Below are positions 18,540 through 28,158 of a stretch of 64,000 nucleotides of DNA, in pieces; position 1 is the first letter of the stretch, and each line of letters opens with the position of its first letter. Under the pieces are notes generated by a model. It worked only from the letters and a program-made list of their open reading frames with translations. It had not been told where the DNA came from and did not search any database. Source of the DNA: Oceanisphaera psychrotolerans (lineage in GTDB: Bacteria > Pseudomonadota > Gammaproteobacteria > Enterobacterales > Aeromonadaceae); the NCBI RefSeq assembly GCF_001870485.1, contig NZ_MDKE01000022.1:1-64000 (forward strand), given 5' to 3'. A program made the translations under genes and the position numbers.

Positions 18540-19539
18540 AACGTTGAATTCAAAAAAAATGGTACTAGGGCTGCTGGCCATGAGTGTGCTGGCCGGCTGC
18601 AGCAACCCCGAGACCCGTGCGCAGGCGAATCGGGGATTTGACTACGAAGATGCCAAGCTGAGAACGACCCCGTTGCTGATCCCGACCGGACTGGAAGCAC
18701 CGGACTTCAACAACGAATACGTGATCCCGGCTCCTACCGAAGGGTCCATCGGTGGTGTCACCGGCAAGGCGGTGGATGTGCGTCCTCCCACCCAGGTATT
18801 GCCGCTGGTGCGCGGTACCGAAGTCATGGACAACGGCAGCGGGCTCTGGTTTTACCAGCAACGACTGGATCAGCCTCTGGAGCAGGAGCTGAACCAGGCG
18901 CTGGACGCCTTCTTCAAGGGGAAAAAGGCCGAGTTCAGTCAGTCCGCTCAGGGCTGGCGCAGCGATGGCCGGGCCATCGGCAACGAAAAGCAGCAGTTCA
19001 GCTGGCGCTTGACGCCGGATGCGGTTCGCCGGGCGGTGGCGGTTCAGGTCAGTGCCGAGGGCGATGACATCGTTCTGGCACAGGACCGGCAGCGGGCAGA
19101 AGCGGCGATGCTGAATGCCTTCTCGCTGTCTTATCAACGCGAACTGACCAAGCGCCAGGAACTGCTCGACCGCAGCCCCATCAACCTGACTCTGGATCAG
19201 TCCGAGGCCCGCTTGCTGACCGATGAAGGTTACGACCGGAGCTGGAAGCGACTGATCACCCTGTTGCCGCAGCTTGGTTTCGAGCTGACCAACCGCCAGC
19301 AGGCGCTGGGCTATGTCGATGTGGAATTCGACGGTCTGAGCAAGGGCAAGTGGCGTGACCTGAAACTGACGGCGCTGGATATTCCCGAGCAGCAATACCG
19401 CATTCAGCTCGGCGATCTGGGTGAACAGAGCAGCATTACCCTGAGTGACAAGAACAAGGCGCCGGTGTCTGCCGACGTTCTGAGCCAGCTGGCGCGTACT
19501 CTCGGCGAAGCCTTTCAGCGTACCGATCTGATCCGCTAA
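18532..19539 (+). CDS. bamC: Outer membrane assembly lipoprotein BamC
   Basis: 335 residues, lipoprotein signal with lipobox VLAGC (acylated C23), so anchored in the outer membrane. The unstructured N-terminal part includes LRTTPLLIPTGLEAP, which in E. coli BamC contacts BamD; two helix-grip domains follow. It is an accessory part of the BAM complex that inserts beta-barrel proteins. The start is GTG at 18532, overlapping the end of dapA by eight bases; dapA-bamC is the E. coli order. Confidence 0.93.
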   Translation: MDKTLNSKKMVLGLLAMSVLAGCSNPETRAQANRGFDYEDAKLRTTPLLIPTGLEAPDFNNEYVIPAPTEGSIGGVTGKAVDVRPPTQVLPLVRGTEVMDNGSGLWFYQQRLDQPLEQELNQALDAFFKGKKAEFSQSAQGWRSDGRAIGNEKQQFSWRLTPDAVRRAVAVQVSAEGDDIVLAQDRQRAEAAMLNAFSLSYQRELTKRQELLDRSPINLTLDQSEARLLTDEGYDRSWKRLITLLPQLGFELTNRQQALGYVDVEFDGLSKGKWRDLKLTALDIPEQQYRIQLGDLGEQSSITLSDKNKAPVSADVLSQLARTLGEAFQRTDLIR

Positions 19540-19565
19540 TCCCTGACCGGCTTTGCCCAATATGA

Positions 19566-19591
19566 CAGGCCCTGCATTGACGGGGCTTTTT
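19566..19591 (+). terminator. Terminator after bamC
   Basis: AGGCCC, a loop, then GGGGCTTTTT: a short GC stem with a T run about 25 bases after the bamC stop. Confidence 0.7.
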
Positions 19592-19616
19592 CATGTTTGA
19601 TTGTCATGTCAATTTC

Positions 19617-19766
19617 GAACAAAGGGTCCGCTCCACCGACTCGCTCAAGCATCCCTGTGACGCTCAACACATGACATCTGACCGCCAGGAATGGCGGGAA
19701 TGCCGGAACGGCAGGAGCATTTTTCGGCCCGGTCATGTGATGGTCGCTGGAGCAGATCCCTTATTC
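19617..19766. repeat. Dispersed palindromic element 5 (long form)
   Basis: 150 bp with arms GAACAAAGGG (19617-19626) and GCTCCACCGAC (19630-19640) pairing with GTCGCTGGAGC (19743-19753) and the degraded end CCCTTATTC. The interior is longer than in the other copies and holds extra hairpins (CGCCAGGAATGGCG; TGCCGGAACGGCA). It separates bamC from polB. Confidence 0.78.
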
Positions 19767-19850
19767 GGTGTTGCCTCTGGATCCAGAATCCAAAAGATGG
19801 TCTGGGACTGGTCTCATCCCTCAGGTTCCCTTAAGGGGTATAATGCCGTC

Positions 19851-22199
19851 ATGACCGACATCGAACAGGGTTTTATCCTGACCCGCCACAGCCGTGATCG
19901 GGCCGGCAGCACCGAAATCATCTATTGGCTCTGTACCGCACAGGGACCGGTACGCTTGCTGCTGTCCGGTGAACGGCCGTTGCTGATGGTGCCCACCGAA
20001 CGGCGGGAGGCGGTGCTGGAGACTCTGGCGCAGGCGGGTATCGAGGCGCAGTGGGCCGACCCCGGTTTGCACACCCTGGAACATCAGCCGGTGGCGGTGC
20101 TGTATTTTACGACCATCGCCGATCACCGGGCGGCGGCGGAACGCTTGCGGCGTGACGGCATCGGCGTATTTGAAGATGACTTGCGGTTGCACGAACGCTT
20201 TCTGCTCAGTCGTTTCATCCGGGGTTCGGTGGCCTTTATCGGGCAGCCGAGCGCCGCCGTCGGTTATCGCCAATTCAACCAGGTCCGGCTCAAACCCGGC
20301 GACTGGAGCCCCTGTTTTCGGGTGCTCTCGCTCGACATCGAGTGTTCGGCCCGGGGTGAACTCTATTCCATCGGCCTTTACGGTGAAACGCTGGCGCGGG
20401 TGCTGATGATAGGCTCGCCGGAGCCGGCGGACACCGACGTTCGCTGGGTGGCGGATGAGCCGGCGCTGCTGCGGGCGCTGGAAGAGGAGCTGAACGGCCA
20501 GGATCCCGATATCATCATCGGCTGGAACCTGGTCGGCTTCGATTTTCGGCTGCTGCTGCAGCGGGCGGCGCTGCACGGCCTGCGGTTGCGGCTGGGGCGG
20601 GGCGGCGAGGCGGCTTTTCTGCGGGAGTCGACCCACACCGGTCAGGTGTTTCTGACCCTGCCCGGACGGGTGGCGATAGACGGCATCGAGGCGCTCAAGA
20701 CCGCCTGTTACCAGTTCGACAGCTTCAGCCTGGAAGCGGTATCCCGGCAACTGCTGGGGCGGGGCAAGCAGACCGAAGACGTCGAACACCGGCTGGCGGC
20801 CATCACCCGGGACTTTCGGCACAACAAGCCCAAACTCGCCGCCTACAACCTGGAAGACTGCCGCCTGGTGTGGGATATCTTCGAGCACACCCGGCTGCTC
20901 GATTTCCTGCGGCTGCGCAGCCAGCTCACCGGGCTGGAGCTGGACCGGGTCGGCGGCTCGGTGGCCGCCTTTACCCAGGTGTATCTGCCACACCTGCACC
21001 GGGCCGGTTTCGTGGCGCCCAATCTGCCCGCCGGTGGCGGCCTGGCCAGCCCCGGCGGCTATGTGATGGACTCCAGGCCCGGGCTCTACCGCCATGTGCT
21101 GGTGCTGGACTTCAAGAGTCTGTATCCCGCCATTATCCGCACCTTCAGGATAGATCCGCTGGGGCTGGTGCTGGGATTGAAGGAAGATGATGCCATTCCC
21201 GGGTTTCGCGGCGCGCAATTTTCCCGCCAGCAGCATTTTCTGCCGGCCATCATCGAACGGTTGTGGCAGGAGCGGGATCAGGCCAAGCGGGAGCGGGATG
21301 CGCCGCGCTCTCAGGCCATCAAGATCCTGATGAATTCCTTCTACGGGGTACTCGGCTCCGGCGGTTGTCGCTTCTACGATACCCGGCTGGCGTCGTCCAT
21401 TACCCTGCGTGGCCACGAAATCATGCAGCAGACCGCCCGCTGGATCGAGGACGAAGGCCACGAGGTGATCTACGGTGATACCGACTCGGTGTTTGTACTG
21501 CTGACGGGCCATCACGACGAAAGCACGGCAAGCCAGGAGGGGCAGCGGCTGGCCGCCCTGATGACCGGGCAGTGGCGGCAACGGCTGGCGACGGAGCTGC
21601 GACTGGACAGTTGCCTCGAATTGCAGTTCGAGCGCTATTATGCCCGTTTTCTGATGCCGACCATTCGCGGCCAGGAGCAAGGCTCCAAGAAGCGTTATGC
21701 GGGCCTGAGTATCAGCAATGGTGTCAACGAGCTGGTGTTCAAGGGGCTGGAAACGGTGCGCTCCGACTGGACGCCGCTGGCGCAGGCCTTTCAGACCGAG
21801 CTGTACCGACTGGTGTTTGATGACCGGGATCCGAGCGATTTTGTTCGCCAGACTCTGGCCCAGACCCTGGCCGGGGAACGGGATGCGGAGCTGGTGTATC
21901 GCAAGCGCCTGCGTCGGCCGCTGGCCCAGTACGTGAAGTCGCAGCCACCGCAGGTGCGGGCGGCGCGGCTGGCGGACGAGCACAATGCCCGGCGTGGCGT
22001 GCCCTTGCGTTATCAGCAGAAAGGGGTGATCCGTTACCTGATCACGGTGAACGGCCCCGAGCCAGTGGAATACCGGCATTCGGCCATCGATTATCAGCAT
22101 TATGTCGACCGCCAGCTCAAGCCGGTGGCCGACGCCATACTGCCCTTTGCGGGCCTGAGCTTCGATGCCCTGATCGGGCAGCAACTCGGGTTGTTCTAG
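19851..22199 (+). CDS. polB: DNA polymerase II (family B)
   Basis: 782 residues (E. coli 783). The 3'-5' exonuclease starts with LSLDIECSARG and continues with IIGWNLVGFDFRLLL. Polymerase motifs are LDFKSLYPAIIRTF (A), the KILMNSFYGVLGS helix (B) and YGDTDSVF (C). In E. coli it is an SOS-induced repair and bypass polymerase. No LexA box was found here: the nearest CTG...CAG pair upstream is spaced 11, not 10. The start is the ATG at 19851, giving the family N-terminus; an in-frame extension upstream runs through a palindromic element and is not coding. Confidence 0.96.
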   Translation: MTDIEQGFILTRHSRDRAGSTEIIYWLCTAQGPVRLLLSGERPLLMVPTERREAVLETLAQAGIEAQWADPGLHTLEHQPVAVLYFTTIADHRAAAERLRRDGIGVFEDDLRLHERFLLSRFIRGSVAFIGQPSAAVGYRQFNQVRLKPGDWSPCFRVLSLDIECSARGELYSIGLYGETLARVLMIGSPEPADTDVRWVADEPALLRALEEELNGQDPDIIIGWNLVGFDFRLLLQRAALHGLRLRLGRGGEAAFLRESTHTGQVFLTLPGRVAIDGIEALKTACYQFDSFSLEAVSRQLLGRGKQTEDVEHRLAAITRDFRHNKPKLAAYNLEDCRLVWDIFEHTRLLDFLRLRSQLTGLELDRVGGSVAAFTQVYLPHLHRAGFVAPNLPAGGGLASPGGYVMDSRPGLYRHVLVLDFKSLYPAIIRTFRIDPLGLVLGLKEDDAIPGFRGAQFSRQQHFLPAIIERLWQERDQAKRERDAPRSQAIKILMNSFYGVLGSGGCRFYDTRLASSITLRGHEIMQQTARWIEDEGHEVIYGDTDSVFVLLTGHHDESTASQEGQRLAALMTGQWRQRLATELRLDSCLELQFERYYARFLMPTIRGQEQGSKKRYAGLSISNGVNELVFKGLETVRSDWTPLAQAFQTELYRLVFDDRDPSDFVRQTLAQTLAGERDAELVYRKRLRRPLAQYVKSQPPQVRAARLADEHNARRGVPLRYQQKGVIRYLITVNGPEPVEYRHSAIDYQHYVDRQLKPVADAILPFAGLSFDALIGQQLGLF

Positions 22200-22220
22200 G
22201 GGGAACAGGAATTGGTGATT

Positions 22221-22282
22221 AGGGATCAGGGATTGGCGGTTGGGAACTGGCGGTCAATCCCCAGTCCCTAATCCCTAGTCCC
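22221..22282. repeat. GGGATTAGGGA-type inverted repeat between polB and the DUF2897 gene
   Basis: AGGGATCAGGGATTGG (22221-22236) and CCAGTCCCTAATCCCT (22261-22276) are inverted with 14 of 16 matches, followed by a T run. It could terminate polB. Its right arm covers the last codons and stop of the leftward DUF2897 gene. Confidence 0.7.
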
Positions 22283-22519
22283 TTTTTTCTTATCATCCTT
22301 GTCGTCTTCTTTCTTTTTGTTTTCGTCGTCGGCATGGTATTCGCCGGGGGGCACCCCCCAGTTGTCCTTCTTGCTTTCTTCGGTGTCCCAGTCTTTCAGA
22401 TTCATCTTGTCGCGGTTTTTCTTCACCGACTTTTCAATCTGCTTGGTGTCCTTGAGGGCGCCGACGAACAGGCCGACGACAAACAGCAGGGGCAGGGCAA
22501 TCCAGAGCCAGGTGCTCAT
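22268..22519 (-). CDS. DUF2897-family small membrane protein
   Basis: 83 residues: one transmembrane helix at 4-22 (WLWIALPLLFVVGLFVGAL) followed by a highly charged tail with WGVPPGEYHADDENKKKEDDKDDKKKG. It matches DUF2897 in length and layout; function unknown. It follows the VanY-like gene by three bases, so it is probably the last gene of the yffB-dapE transcript. E. coli has a similarly small membrane protein gene (ypfN) at the same place. Its last codons lie in a repeated intergenic hairpin. Confidence 0.8.
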   Translation of the reverse strand: MSTWLWIALPLLFVVGLFVGALKDTKQIEKSVKKNRDKMNLKDWDTEESKKDNWGVPPGEYHADDENKKKEDDKDDKKKGTRD

Positions 22520-22522
22520 GGC

Positions 22523-23197
22523 TTATTCCTCGGTTGTGGTGGTGATGTAGCGGGCGAAAATCTCGTCCAGTAAGTTAAGGATATGCGCTTTTCCCGCTAT
22601 AGGCTGCAGTCGCAGGGCCTCGGCCACCAGAGGTGGTGTCAGCTGGCTGGCACAGCCTTCGGCCAGCGGCCGGTAACTCAGGTGCCAGGGCTCTATTGCC
22701 ACACCGCCAAGGTCTCGGTGATAGGGCAGATAAAAACCGAAGCGGGCCATGTTGGCGGCCAGCCACCGGCTGAGCGGATGGAAATAGCCGCCGGGCTCAT
22801 ACTCCCAGGGCTCGAGTTGCAGCTTTTTCCCCGGGGGCAGCAGGGTCGGATCGTAAACGTCCAGATCCGTGCCCCAGTGGTGGCGGCTGGTGCCGGGCAG
22901 GGCGCTCCAGTGCAGGATGGCGCGCACACGCTCGGGTTCACTCAGGGACAGCGTATCCAGTGGGTGGCTGTCGGCATCCAGCAGCGGCCGGCTGCCGTCG
23001 TACTTGCCGTTCCAGATGGTCAGTTGCCGCTCGAAGCTGCGAAAGCTGGAAGCCGGCATCAATTGAAAACCGGCTTCGGCCGCCGCCGCCTGCATGGACA
23101 TGAAGGCGCCTCTGGCGTCGGCCTGCAGCCGGTGACCCGGTTCGTTCAGCGCCACCAGATGAGTATCGCTCAGGCCAAGCAGGCAGAGCGGGTTCAT
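22523..23197 (-). CDS. VanY/M15B-family D-alanyl-D-alanine carboxypeptidase-like protein
   Basis: 224 residues. M15 zinc peptidase features: [30 protein letters not shown] with the HxxxxxxD ligands, and [10 protein letters not shown] with the C-terminal His ligand. Such enzymes trim the terminal D-alanine of peptidoglycan peptides. No signal peptide is evident, so the compartment is uncertain. Its ATG overlaps the dapE stop (ATGA). Confidence 0.85.
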   Translation of the reverse strand: MNPLCLLGLSDTHLVALNEPGHRLQADARGAFMSMQAAAAEAGFQLMPASSFRSFERQLTIWNGKYDGSRPLLDADSHPLDTLSLSEPERVRAILHWSALPGTSRHHWGTDLDVYDPTLLPPGKKLQLEPWEYEPGGYFHPLSRWLAANMARFGFYLPYHRDLGGVAIEPWHLSYRPLAEGCASQLTPPLVAEALRLQPIAGKAHILNLLDEIFARYITTTTEE

Positions 23198-24327
23198 GCC
23201 AGCAGTCGCTCCAGAATGCCTTCATACATGTCGGTGAGCAGCTCCAGATCGGCAATTTTCACGCATTCGTTGAGCTTGTGAATGGTGGCGTTGACCGGAC
23301 CCAGTTCAACCACCTGGGCGCCGGTCTGGGCGATGAAGCGGCCGTCCGAGGTGCCACCGGTGGTCAGCAGCGCCGGCTCCTGATGTTTGACGGCCTTGAT
23401 GGCTTCCACGGTCGCTTCGACCAGATCGCCCTTGTCGGTGAGGAAGGGCTTGCCGTTGAGCAGCCAGTCGATGTGGTAGTCCAGACCGTGGGCGTCGAGC
23501 ACGTTGTGCACCCGGGCCTTGATGGTGTCTTCGTTCAGCTCGGTGCTGAAGCGGAAGTTGAACTGTACCTTGAACTCGCCCGGGATCACGTTGGAGGCAC
23601 CGGTGCCGGCGTGCAGGTTGGCAATCTGGAAGCTGGTGGGCGGGAAAAACTCGTTGCCGTTGTCCCATACCGTATTGGCCAGCTCACTCAGGGCCGGGGC
23701 GGCCTTGTGCACCGGGTTGTCGGCCAGATGCGGATAGGCCACATGACCCTGTATGCCCTTGACCACGAGGTCGCCGGTGAGCGAGCCGCGGCGGCCGTTC
23801 TTGACCACATCGCCGACTTCACTGGTGGAGGAGGGCTCGCCCACCAGGCACCAGGTGATCTTCTCGTCGCGGGCTTCCAGGGTATCTATGACCCGGGTGG
23901 TGCCGTTGATGAAGGGGCCTTCTTCATCGCTGGTGATCAGGAAGGCGATGGAGCCCTGGTGATCCGGGTGTGCGGCGATGAAACGTTCGGTGGCGACGAT
24001 CATGGCGGCGAGTGAGCCTTTCATGTCGGCGGCGCCGCGGCCGTGCAGGTAACCGTCGATGTCGGTGGCCTCGAAGGGCGGGGTGTGCCATTGATCCAGC
24101 GGGCCGGGCGGTACCACATCGGTATGACCGGCAAAGCAGAACAGCGGACCTTCGCTGCCCCGGCGGGCCCACAGGTTGGTGGTGTCTTCAAACACCATGG
24201 TTTCCAGCTTGAAGCCCAGGGCGGCCAGACGGGCGCCCATCAGCTCCTGGCAGCCTTCGTCTTCGGGGGTGACGGAGGGGCGGTTGATCAGGTCCCGGGT
24301 CAGGGCCAGCACGGCAGAGTCAGTCAT
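23194..24327 (-). CDS. dapE: Succinyl-diaminopimelate desuccinylase
   Basis: 377 residues (E. coli 375). This M20 dizinc hydrolase releases succinate from N-succinyl-LL-diaminopimelate in lysine and cell-wall synthesis. Metal and catalytic motifs: [38 protein letters not shown] and the C-terminal [13 protein letters not shown]. It lies 12 bases after yffB and overlaps the next gene, so the four genes from yffB are likely co-transcribed. Confidence 0.97.
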   Translation of the reverse strand: MTDSAVLALTRDLINRPSVTPEDEGCQELMGARLAALGFKLETMVFEDTTNLWARRGSEGPLFCFAGHTDVVPPGPLDQWHTPPFEATDIDGYLHGRGAADMKGSLAAMIVATERFIAAHPDHQGSIAFLITSDEEGPFINGTTRVIDTLEARDEKITWCLVGEPSSTSEVGDVVKNGRRGSLTGDLVVKGIQGHVAYPHLADNPVHKAAPALSELANTVWDNGNEFFPPTSFQIANLHAGTGASNVIPGEFKVQFNFRFSTELNEDTIKARVHNVLDAHGLDYHIDWLLNGKPFLTDKGDLVEATVEAIKAVKHQEPALLTTGGTSDGRFIAQTGAQVVELGPVNATIHKLNECVKIADLELLTDMYEGILERLLA

Positions 24328-24339
24328 TCTAATCCTTGA

Positions 24340-24690
24340 TTATTTATTGAATAAGCGGGAGTACAGTTCGGGTTTGAAGCCCAGGTGCAGCTCGTCGTCC
24401 ATTGCCAGCAGCGGACGCTTGATCATCGCCGGATGGGTCTGCAGCAGGGCGGCGGCGGTATCCGGGCCCAGGTTGGCCTTGTCGGCCTCCGGCAAGGCAC
24501 GGTAAGTGGTGCCTCTTTTATTGAGCAGTTGCTCCCAGCCGAGCCGCTCCAGCCAGTGTTGCAGTTCGGCCGGATCCAGTCCGTCGGCCCTGTGGTCGAC
24601 AAAGTGATAATCGATGCCGTGTTGATCCAGCCATTTACGGGCCTTCTTTACGGTGTCACAGTTTTTGATGCCGTAGAGTCTGATGGTCAA
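24340..24690 (-). CDS. yffB: ArsC/Spx-family protein YffB
   Basis: 116 residues. It opens TIRLYGIKNCDTVKKARKWL, with a single conserved cysteine, and has LLNKRGTTYR and IKRPLL, typical of the YffB branch of the arsenate reductase-like thioredoxin fold. Its substrate is not known. The best start is TTG at 24690, with AGGA eight bases upstream; the ATG further upstream adds an unconserved leader. It is immediately upstream of dapE, as in E. coli. Confidence 0.88.
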   Translation of the reverse strand: MTIRLYGIKNCDTVKKARKWLDQHGIDYHFVDHRADGLDPAELQHWLERLGWEQLLNKRGTTYRALPEADKANLGPDTAAALLQTHPAMIKRPLLAMDDELHLGFKPELYSRLFNK

Positions 24691-24960
24691 GATGGGAGTC
24701 CTGTTAATGCTTGGGCTTGATACAGTGAGCAGAATTCTGTCACTTAACCCCGGCCCCTGCAACTGGCTGCCCGGAAACAGCGGAACCCCGGCCGATGCGA
24801 TGATTTTTACCCGGGGGAAATATACACTGGCGCATCGTGCGGGCTTTGGGTAGTGTTGGCGTTTTTTTGGTTCCTGTCATCGTCGCTCCGATGCCATTAT
24901 CGGCATAACCCGGGCGCGTTATCGGTTTGCTGTTTAACGATTAAAGAAAAGGGGAATGGG

Positions 24961-26046
24961 TTGGAACTCAAGGAATACTGGAGTGACCGCAATCACTCCC
25001 GGGATTTTAAGCTCATCCGTATCGGTTTTGTTGCCATTCGCTTTCGCTGGCTGGTTACCCTGCTTATTATCGGCATCGCCGGCTGGATTGCCGTCGACTG
25101 GTGGGTGCTGGATCCGGCTCATTTCAAGCTGCTGTGGAAGGTCCGTCTGATCACCGGTGTGATGCTGACCCCGCTGTTGCCGCTCAGTTATTTGTGCAAG
25201 CTCGACCGCCGCTGGATGGTGATGTCGCTCCATTCCCTGCTCGGCATTCTGCTGCTGTTCAATTTTGTCAGCCTGTGGAGCTTCCGGGACGGGGTGCCGA
25301 TTCCGGTGGGCTACGTGGCTTTTCCCTATTTTCTGCTGGCGCTGCTGGCGGTATTGCCACTACCGATACGGTCCGGAATACGGGTGGCGGTGGTGGTGAC
25401 GGTGGCGGTATTGGCGACCGATTACTGGCTCGATTCCCGCAGCCTGGACAACGGCGAGCTGCTTGATCGTATCTGGCTGTTATTGTGTTTCAGCCTGGCG
25501 ATGATCTGGGTACAGACCGGGCAGTTGCGCATGTTGCTGGACCTGTACCGGGAGTCCACCCGGGATCCCCTGACCCGGCTGATGAACCGTCGGCTCTTTG
25601 TGCGCCAACTGGAAGATACCCGCCAGCACAGCAGTGCCGAACGTCCCTATACCCTGATCCTGCTGGATCTGGATCGCTTCAAGCGCATCAATGATGATCA
25701 TGGGCACTTGATGGGCGACGAAGTGCTGGTCAGCGTGGCCAATACCATCATGGATATCTTCGGTCAGGACGCCACCGTTGCCCGCTACGGTGGTGAAGAA
25801 TTCATGGTGCTGCTGGACAATACCGGACTGGAACAGGGTGAGCGGCAGGCCGAAACCCTGCGACTGGCGGTGGAGTCCCAGCCGGTGGAAAACCCCCTCG
25901 ATGAAAGCGAAGTGATGGTGACGATCAGTGGCGGTGTGGTCGAGGGCCGCCTCGACAGCGACCTGACCGAATTGCTGCGCCAGGCCGATGAGGCGCTGTA
26001 TGCAGCCAAAAGCAAGGGGCGCAACTGCGTGGTAGCACATCGATAG
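24961..26046 (+). CDS. Membrane-bound GGDEF diguanylate cyclase
   Basis: 361 residues. The N-terminal half has about six hydrophobic segments (from WLVTLLIIGIAGWIAVDWW to IWLLLCFSLAMIWV). The GGDEF domain begins near residue 195 (DPLTRLMNRRLF) and has LLDLDRFKRINDDHGH and the intact signature ARYGGEEFMVLL, so it should make c-di-GMP. The inhibitory RxxD site is not evident. The start is probably TTG at 24961, behind AAGGGGA; no ATG lies in frame at a suitable place. Confidence 0.88.
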   Translation: MELKEYWSDRNHSRDFKLIRIGFVAIRFRWLVTLLIIGIAGWIAVDWWVLDPAHFKLLWKVRLITGVMLTPLLPLSYLCKLDRRWMVMSLHSLLGILLLFNFVSLWSFRDGVPIPVGYVAFPYFLLALLAVLPLPIRSGIRVAVVVTVAVLATDYWLDSRSLDNGELLDRIWLLLCFSLAMIWVQTGQLRMLLDLYRESTRDPLTRLMNRRLFVRQLEDTRQHSSAERPYTLILLDLDRFKRINDDHGHLMGDEVLVSVANTIMDIFGQDATVARYGGEEFMVLLDNTGLEQGERQAETLRLAVESQPVENPLDESEVMVTISGGVVEGRLDSDLTELLRQADEALYAAKSKGRNCVVAHR

Positions 26047-26163
26047 CCGAATGGCTATTGCGGATGGTGGTTTGGAAAAGGGGCTTGGCTTATACTGCGA
26101 GCCAGCCCCCACAACCCAATCATCGTTTCCCTCACAGGGACCAAAACTTAAGCGAGATGTCTT

Positions 26164-27861
26164 ATGCCCCAAGAGCATCAGGAAAAACGTGCCCTCTATG
26201 TACCCTATGCCGGTCCGGCCCTGCTGGAAACCCCGCTGCTGAACAAAGGCAGTGCATTCAACAAGGAAGAGCGGATTGCGTTCAACCTGGACGGTTTACT
26301 GCCCCATAATATCGAGACCATCGAAGAACAGGTGTCCCGGGCATACAAACAGTACACCTCTTTTCAGAACGATCTCGACAAGCACATCTACCTGCGCAAT
26401 ATCCAGGATACCAACGAAACCCTGTTTTACCGCCTGGTGCACGATCACCTGAGCAAGATGATGCCGATCATCTATACCCCGACCGTCGGCAAGGCCTGTG
26501 AGGAGTTTTCCAATATTTACCGCCGGGCCCGGGGGCTGTTTATTTCCTACCCGGACCGGGATCGGATCGATGACATTCTGCAGAATGCCACCAAGCGTAA
26601 CGTCAAGGTCATCGTAGCGACCGACGGCGAACGCATTCTGGGCCTGGGCGATCAGGGCATCGGCGGCATGGGCATTCCTATCGGCAAGCTGTCCCTGTAC
26701 ACCGCCTGTGGCGGTATTTCTCCGGCCTACACCCTGCCGGTGGTACTGGACGCGGGTACCAACAATCCTCAGCTGCTGAAAGATCCCATGTACATGGGCT
26801 GGCGCAACCCGCGGGTCACCGGCGAGGAATACGAGCAGTTCGTGGATGCCTTCATCAAGGCGGTGAAGCGTCGCTGGCCCAATGTATTGCTGCAGTTCGA
26901 AGACTTTGCCCAGAAAAACGCCATGCCGGTGCTCAATCGCTACAAAGACGAGCTGTGCTGTTTCAACGATGACATTCAGGGGACCGCCGCCGTGACCCTG
27001 GGGTCGCTGATCGCCGCCTGTCAGGCCAGCGGCAGCAAGCTGTCCGAGAAAAAGGTCGCCTTCCTCGGCTCCGGTTCGGCCGGTTGCGGTATCGCCGAAC
27101 AAATCGTGGCGCAGATGAAGGCCGAAGGCCTGAGCGACGCCAAGGCGCGTGAGCGGATATTCATGGTGGACCGTTTTGGTCTGATCACCGACAACATGCC
27201 CAACCTGGTCGATTTCCAGCGTCCGCTGGCCCAGTCGCTGGAAAATCTGCAGGACTGGACCGTGGCCGGCGAGAACATTTCGCTGCTGGAAGTGATGCAG
27301 AACGGCAAGCCCGATATCCTGATCGGGGTATCCGGTCAGCCGGGTCTGTTCACCGAAGAAGTGATCAAGACCATGCACGCCCATTGCGAACGGCCCATCG
27401 TGTTTCCGCTGTCCAACCCCACCTCGCGGGTGGAAGCGACGCCGGAAGAAATCATCAACTGGACCGACGGCCAGGCGCTGGTGGCTACCGGCAGCCCCTT
27501 CGCCCCGGTGGAGTACAAGGGCAAGCTGTTCGAGATTGCCCAGTGCAATAACTCCTATATTTTCCCCGGTATCGGCCTGGGCGTGCTGGCCTGTGGCGCC
27601 AGACGGGTGACCGACGCCATGCTGATGGCCTCAAGCCGGGCCCTGGCGGCCTGCTCGCCGCTGGCCCAGGACGGTAACGGCGCCTTGCTGCCGCCGCTGG
27701 AAGAAATCCAGCAGGTGAGCCGTCAGATCGCCAAGATGGTGGCCAAAACCGCCCAGTTGCAGGGCCAAGCACTGCAGATTTCCGACGCGGCCCTGGACGA
27801 GGCAATCGAAGCCAACTTCTGGACCCCGGAATACCGCAAGTACCGTCGCGTCTCCTTCTAA
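26164..27861 (+). CDS. maeA: NAD-dependent malic enzyme
   Basis: 565 residues, the E. coli length. It oxidatively decarboxylates malate to pyruvate, feeding gluconeogenesis and acetyl-CoA. Motifs include [33 protein letters not shown], the metal-site segment [12 protein letters not shown] and [13 protein letters not shown], and the Rossmann stretch [20 protein letters not shown] lies just before the ATG. It is monocistronic with its own terminator. Confidence 0.96.
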   Translation: MPQEHQEKRALYVPYAGPALLETPLLNKGSAFNKEERIAFNLDGLLPHNIETIEEQVSRAYKQYTSFQNDLDKHIYLRNIQDTNETLFYRLVHDHLSKMMPIIYTPTVGKACEEFSNIYRRARGLFISYPDRDRIDDILQNATKRNVKVIVATDGERILGLGDQGIGGMGIPIGKLSLYTACGGISPAYTLPVVLDAGTNNPQLLKDPMYMGWRNPRVTGEEYEQFVDAFIKAVKRRWPNVLLQFEDFAQKNAMPVLNRYKDELCCFNDDIQGTAAVTLGSLIAACQASGSKLSEKKVAFLGSGSAGCGIAEQIVAQMKAEGLSDAKARERIFMVDRFGLITDNMPNLVDFQRPLAQSLENLQDWTVAGENISLLEVMQNGKPDILIGVSGQPGLFTEEVIKTMHAHCERPIVFPLSNPTSRVEATPEEIINWTDGQALVATGSPFAPVEYKGKLFEIAQCNNSYIFPGIGLGVLACGARRVTDAMLMASSRALAACSPLAQDGNGALLPPLEEIQQVSRQIAKMVAKTAQLQGQALQISDAALDEAIEANFWTPEYRKYRRVSF

Positions 27862-27882
27862 CGCGAGCGAACGCCGAAGATG

Positions 27883-27914
27883 AAAACAAGGCATGCCACG
27901 GCATGCCTTGTTTG
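27883..27914 (+). terminator. Terminator after maeA
   Basis: ACAAGGCATGCC (27886-27897) and GGCATGCCTTGT (27900-27911) form a perfect 12-bp stem with A and T runs on either side, about 25 bases past the stop. Confidence 0.88.
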
Positions 27915-28009
27915 ATCCTGTGGTGCAGGAGAACACGATTTTGTGGCGGCTTTCTTGTTGAAAAGCACGAGTTCGTCCCCATATTGCTTAACCTGAGCCG
28001 TAGTGACGC

Positions 28010-28038
28010 TCGACGCTGCATTGTTGCCTCGCTATAAT
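28010..28038 (+). promoter_or_regulatory. Sigma-70-like promoter upstream of tig
   Basis: A perfect -10 TATAAT at 28033-28038 with a weaker -35 TCGACG at 28010-28015, spacer 17. It leaves a leader of about 110 bases before tig. Confidence 0.6.
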
Positions 28039-28158
28039 GCCGCGTCTGATTTGCCGCGAAGACACCTGTCTTCACCAGGATTCAAGGAAGCAGCCCGGGC
28101 TGTTTTAAACCAATCACAGGGTCAGCACCACGGTGCTGAAGAACATTGAGGTAATAGA

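Noticed and set aside
19800-19850. Possible LexA box upstream of polB.
   Set aside because: The only CTG...CAG pair is spaced 11 bases rather than 10 and lacks the AT-rich core.
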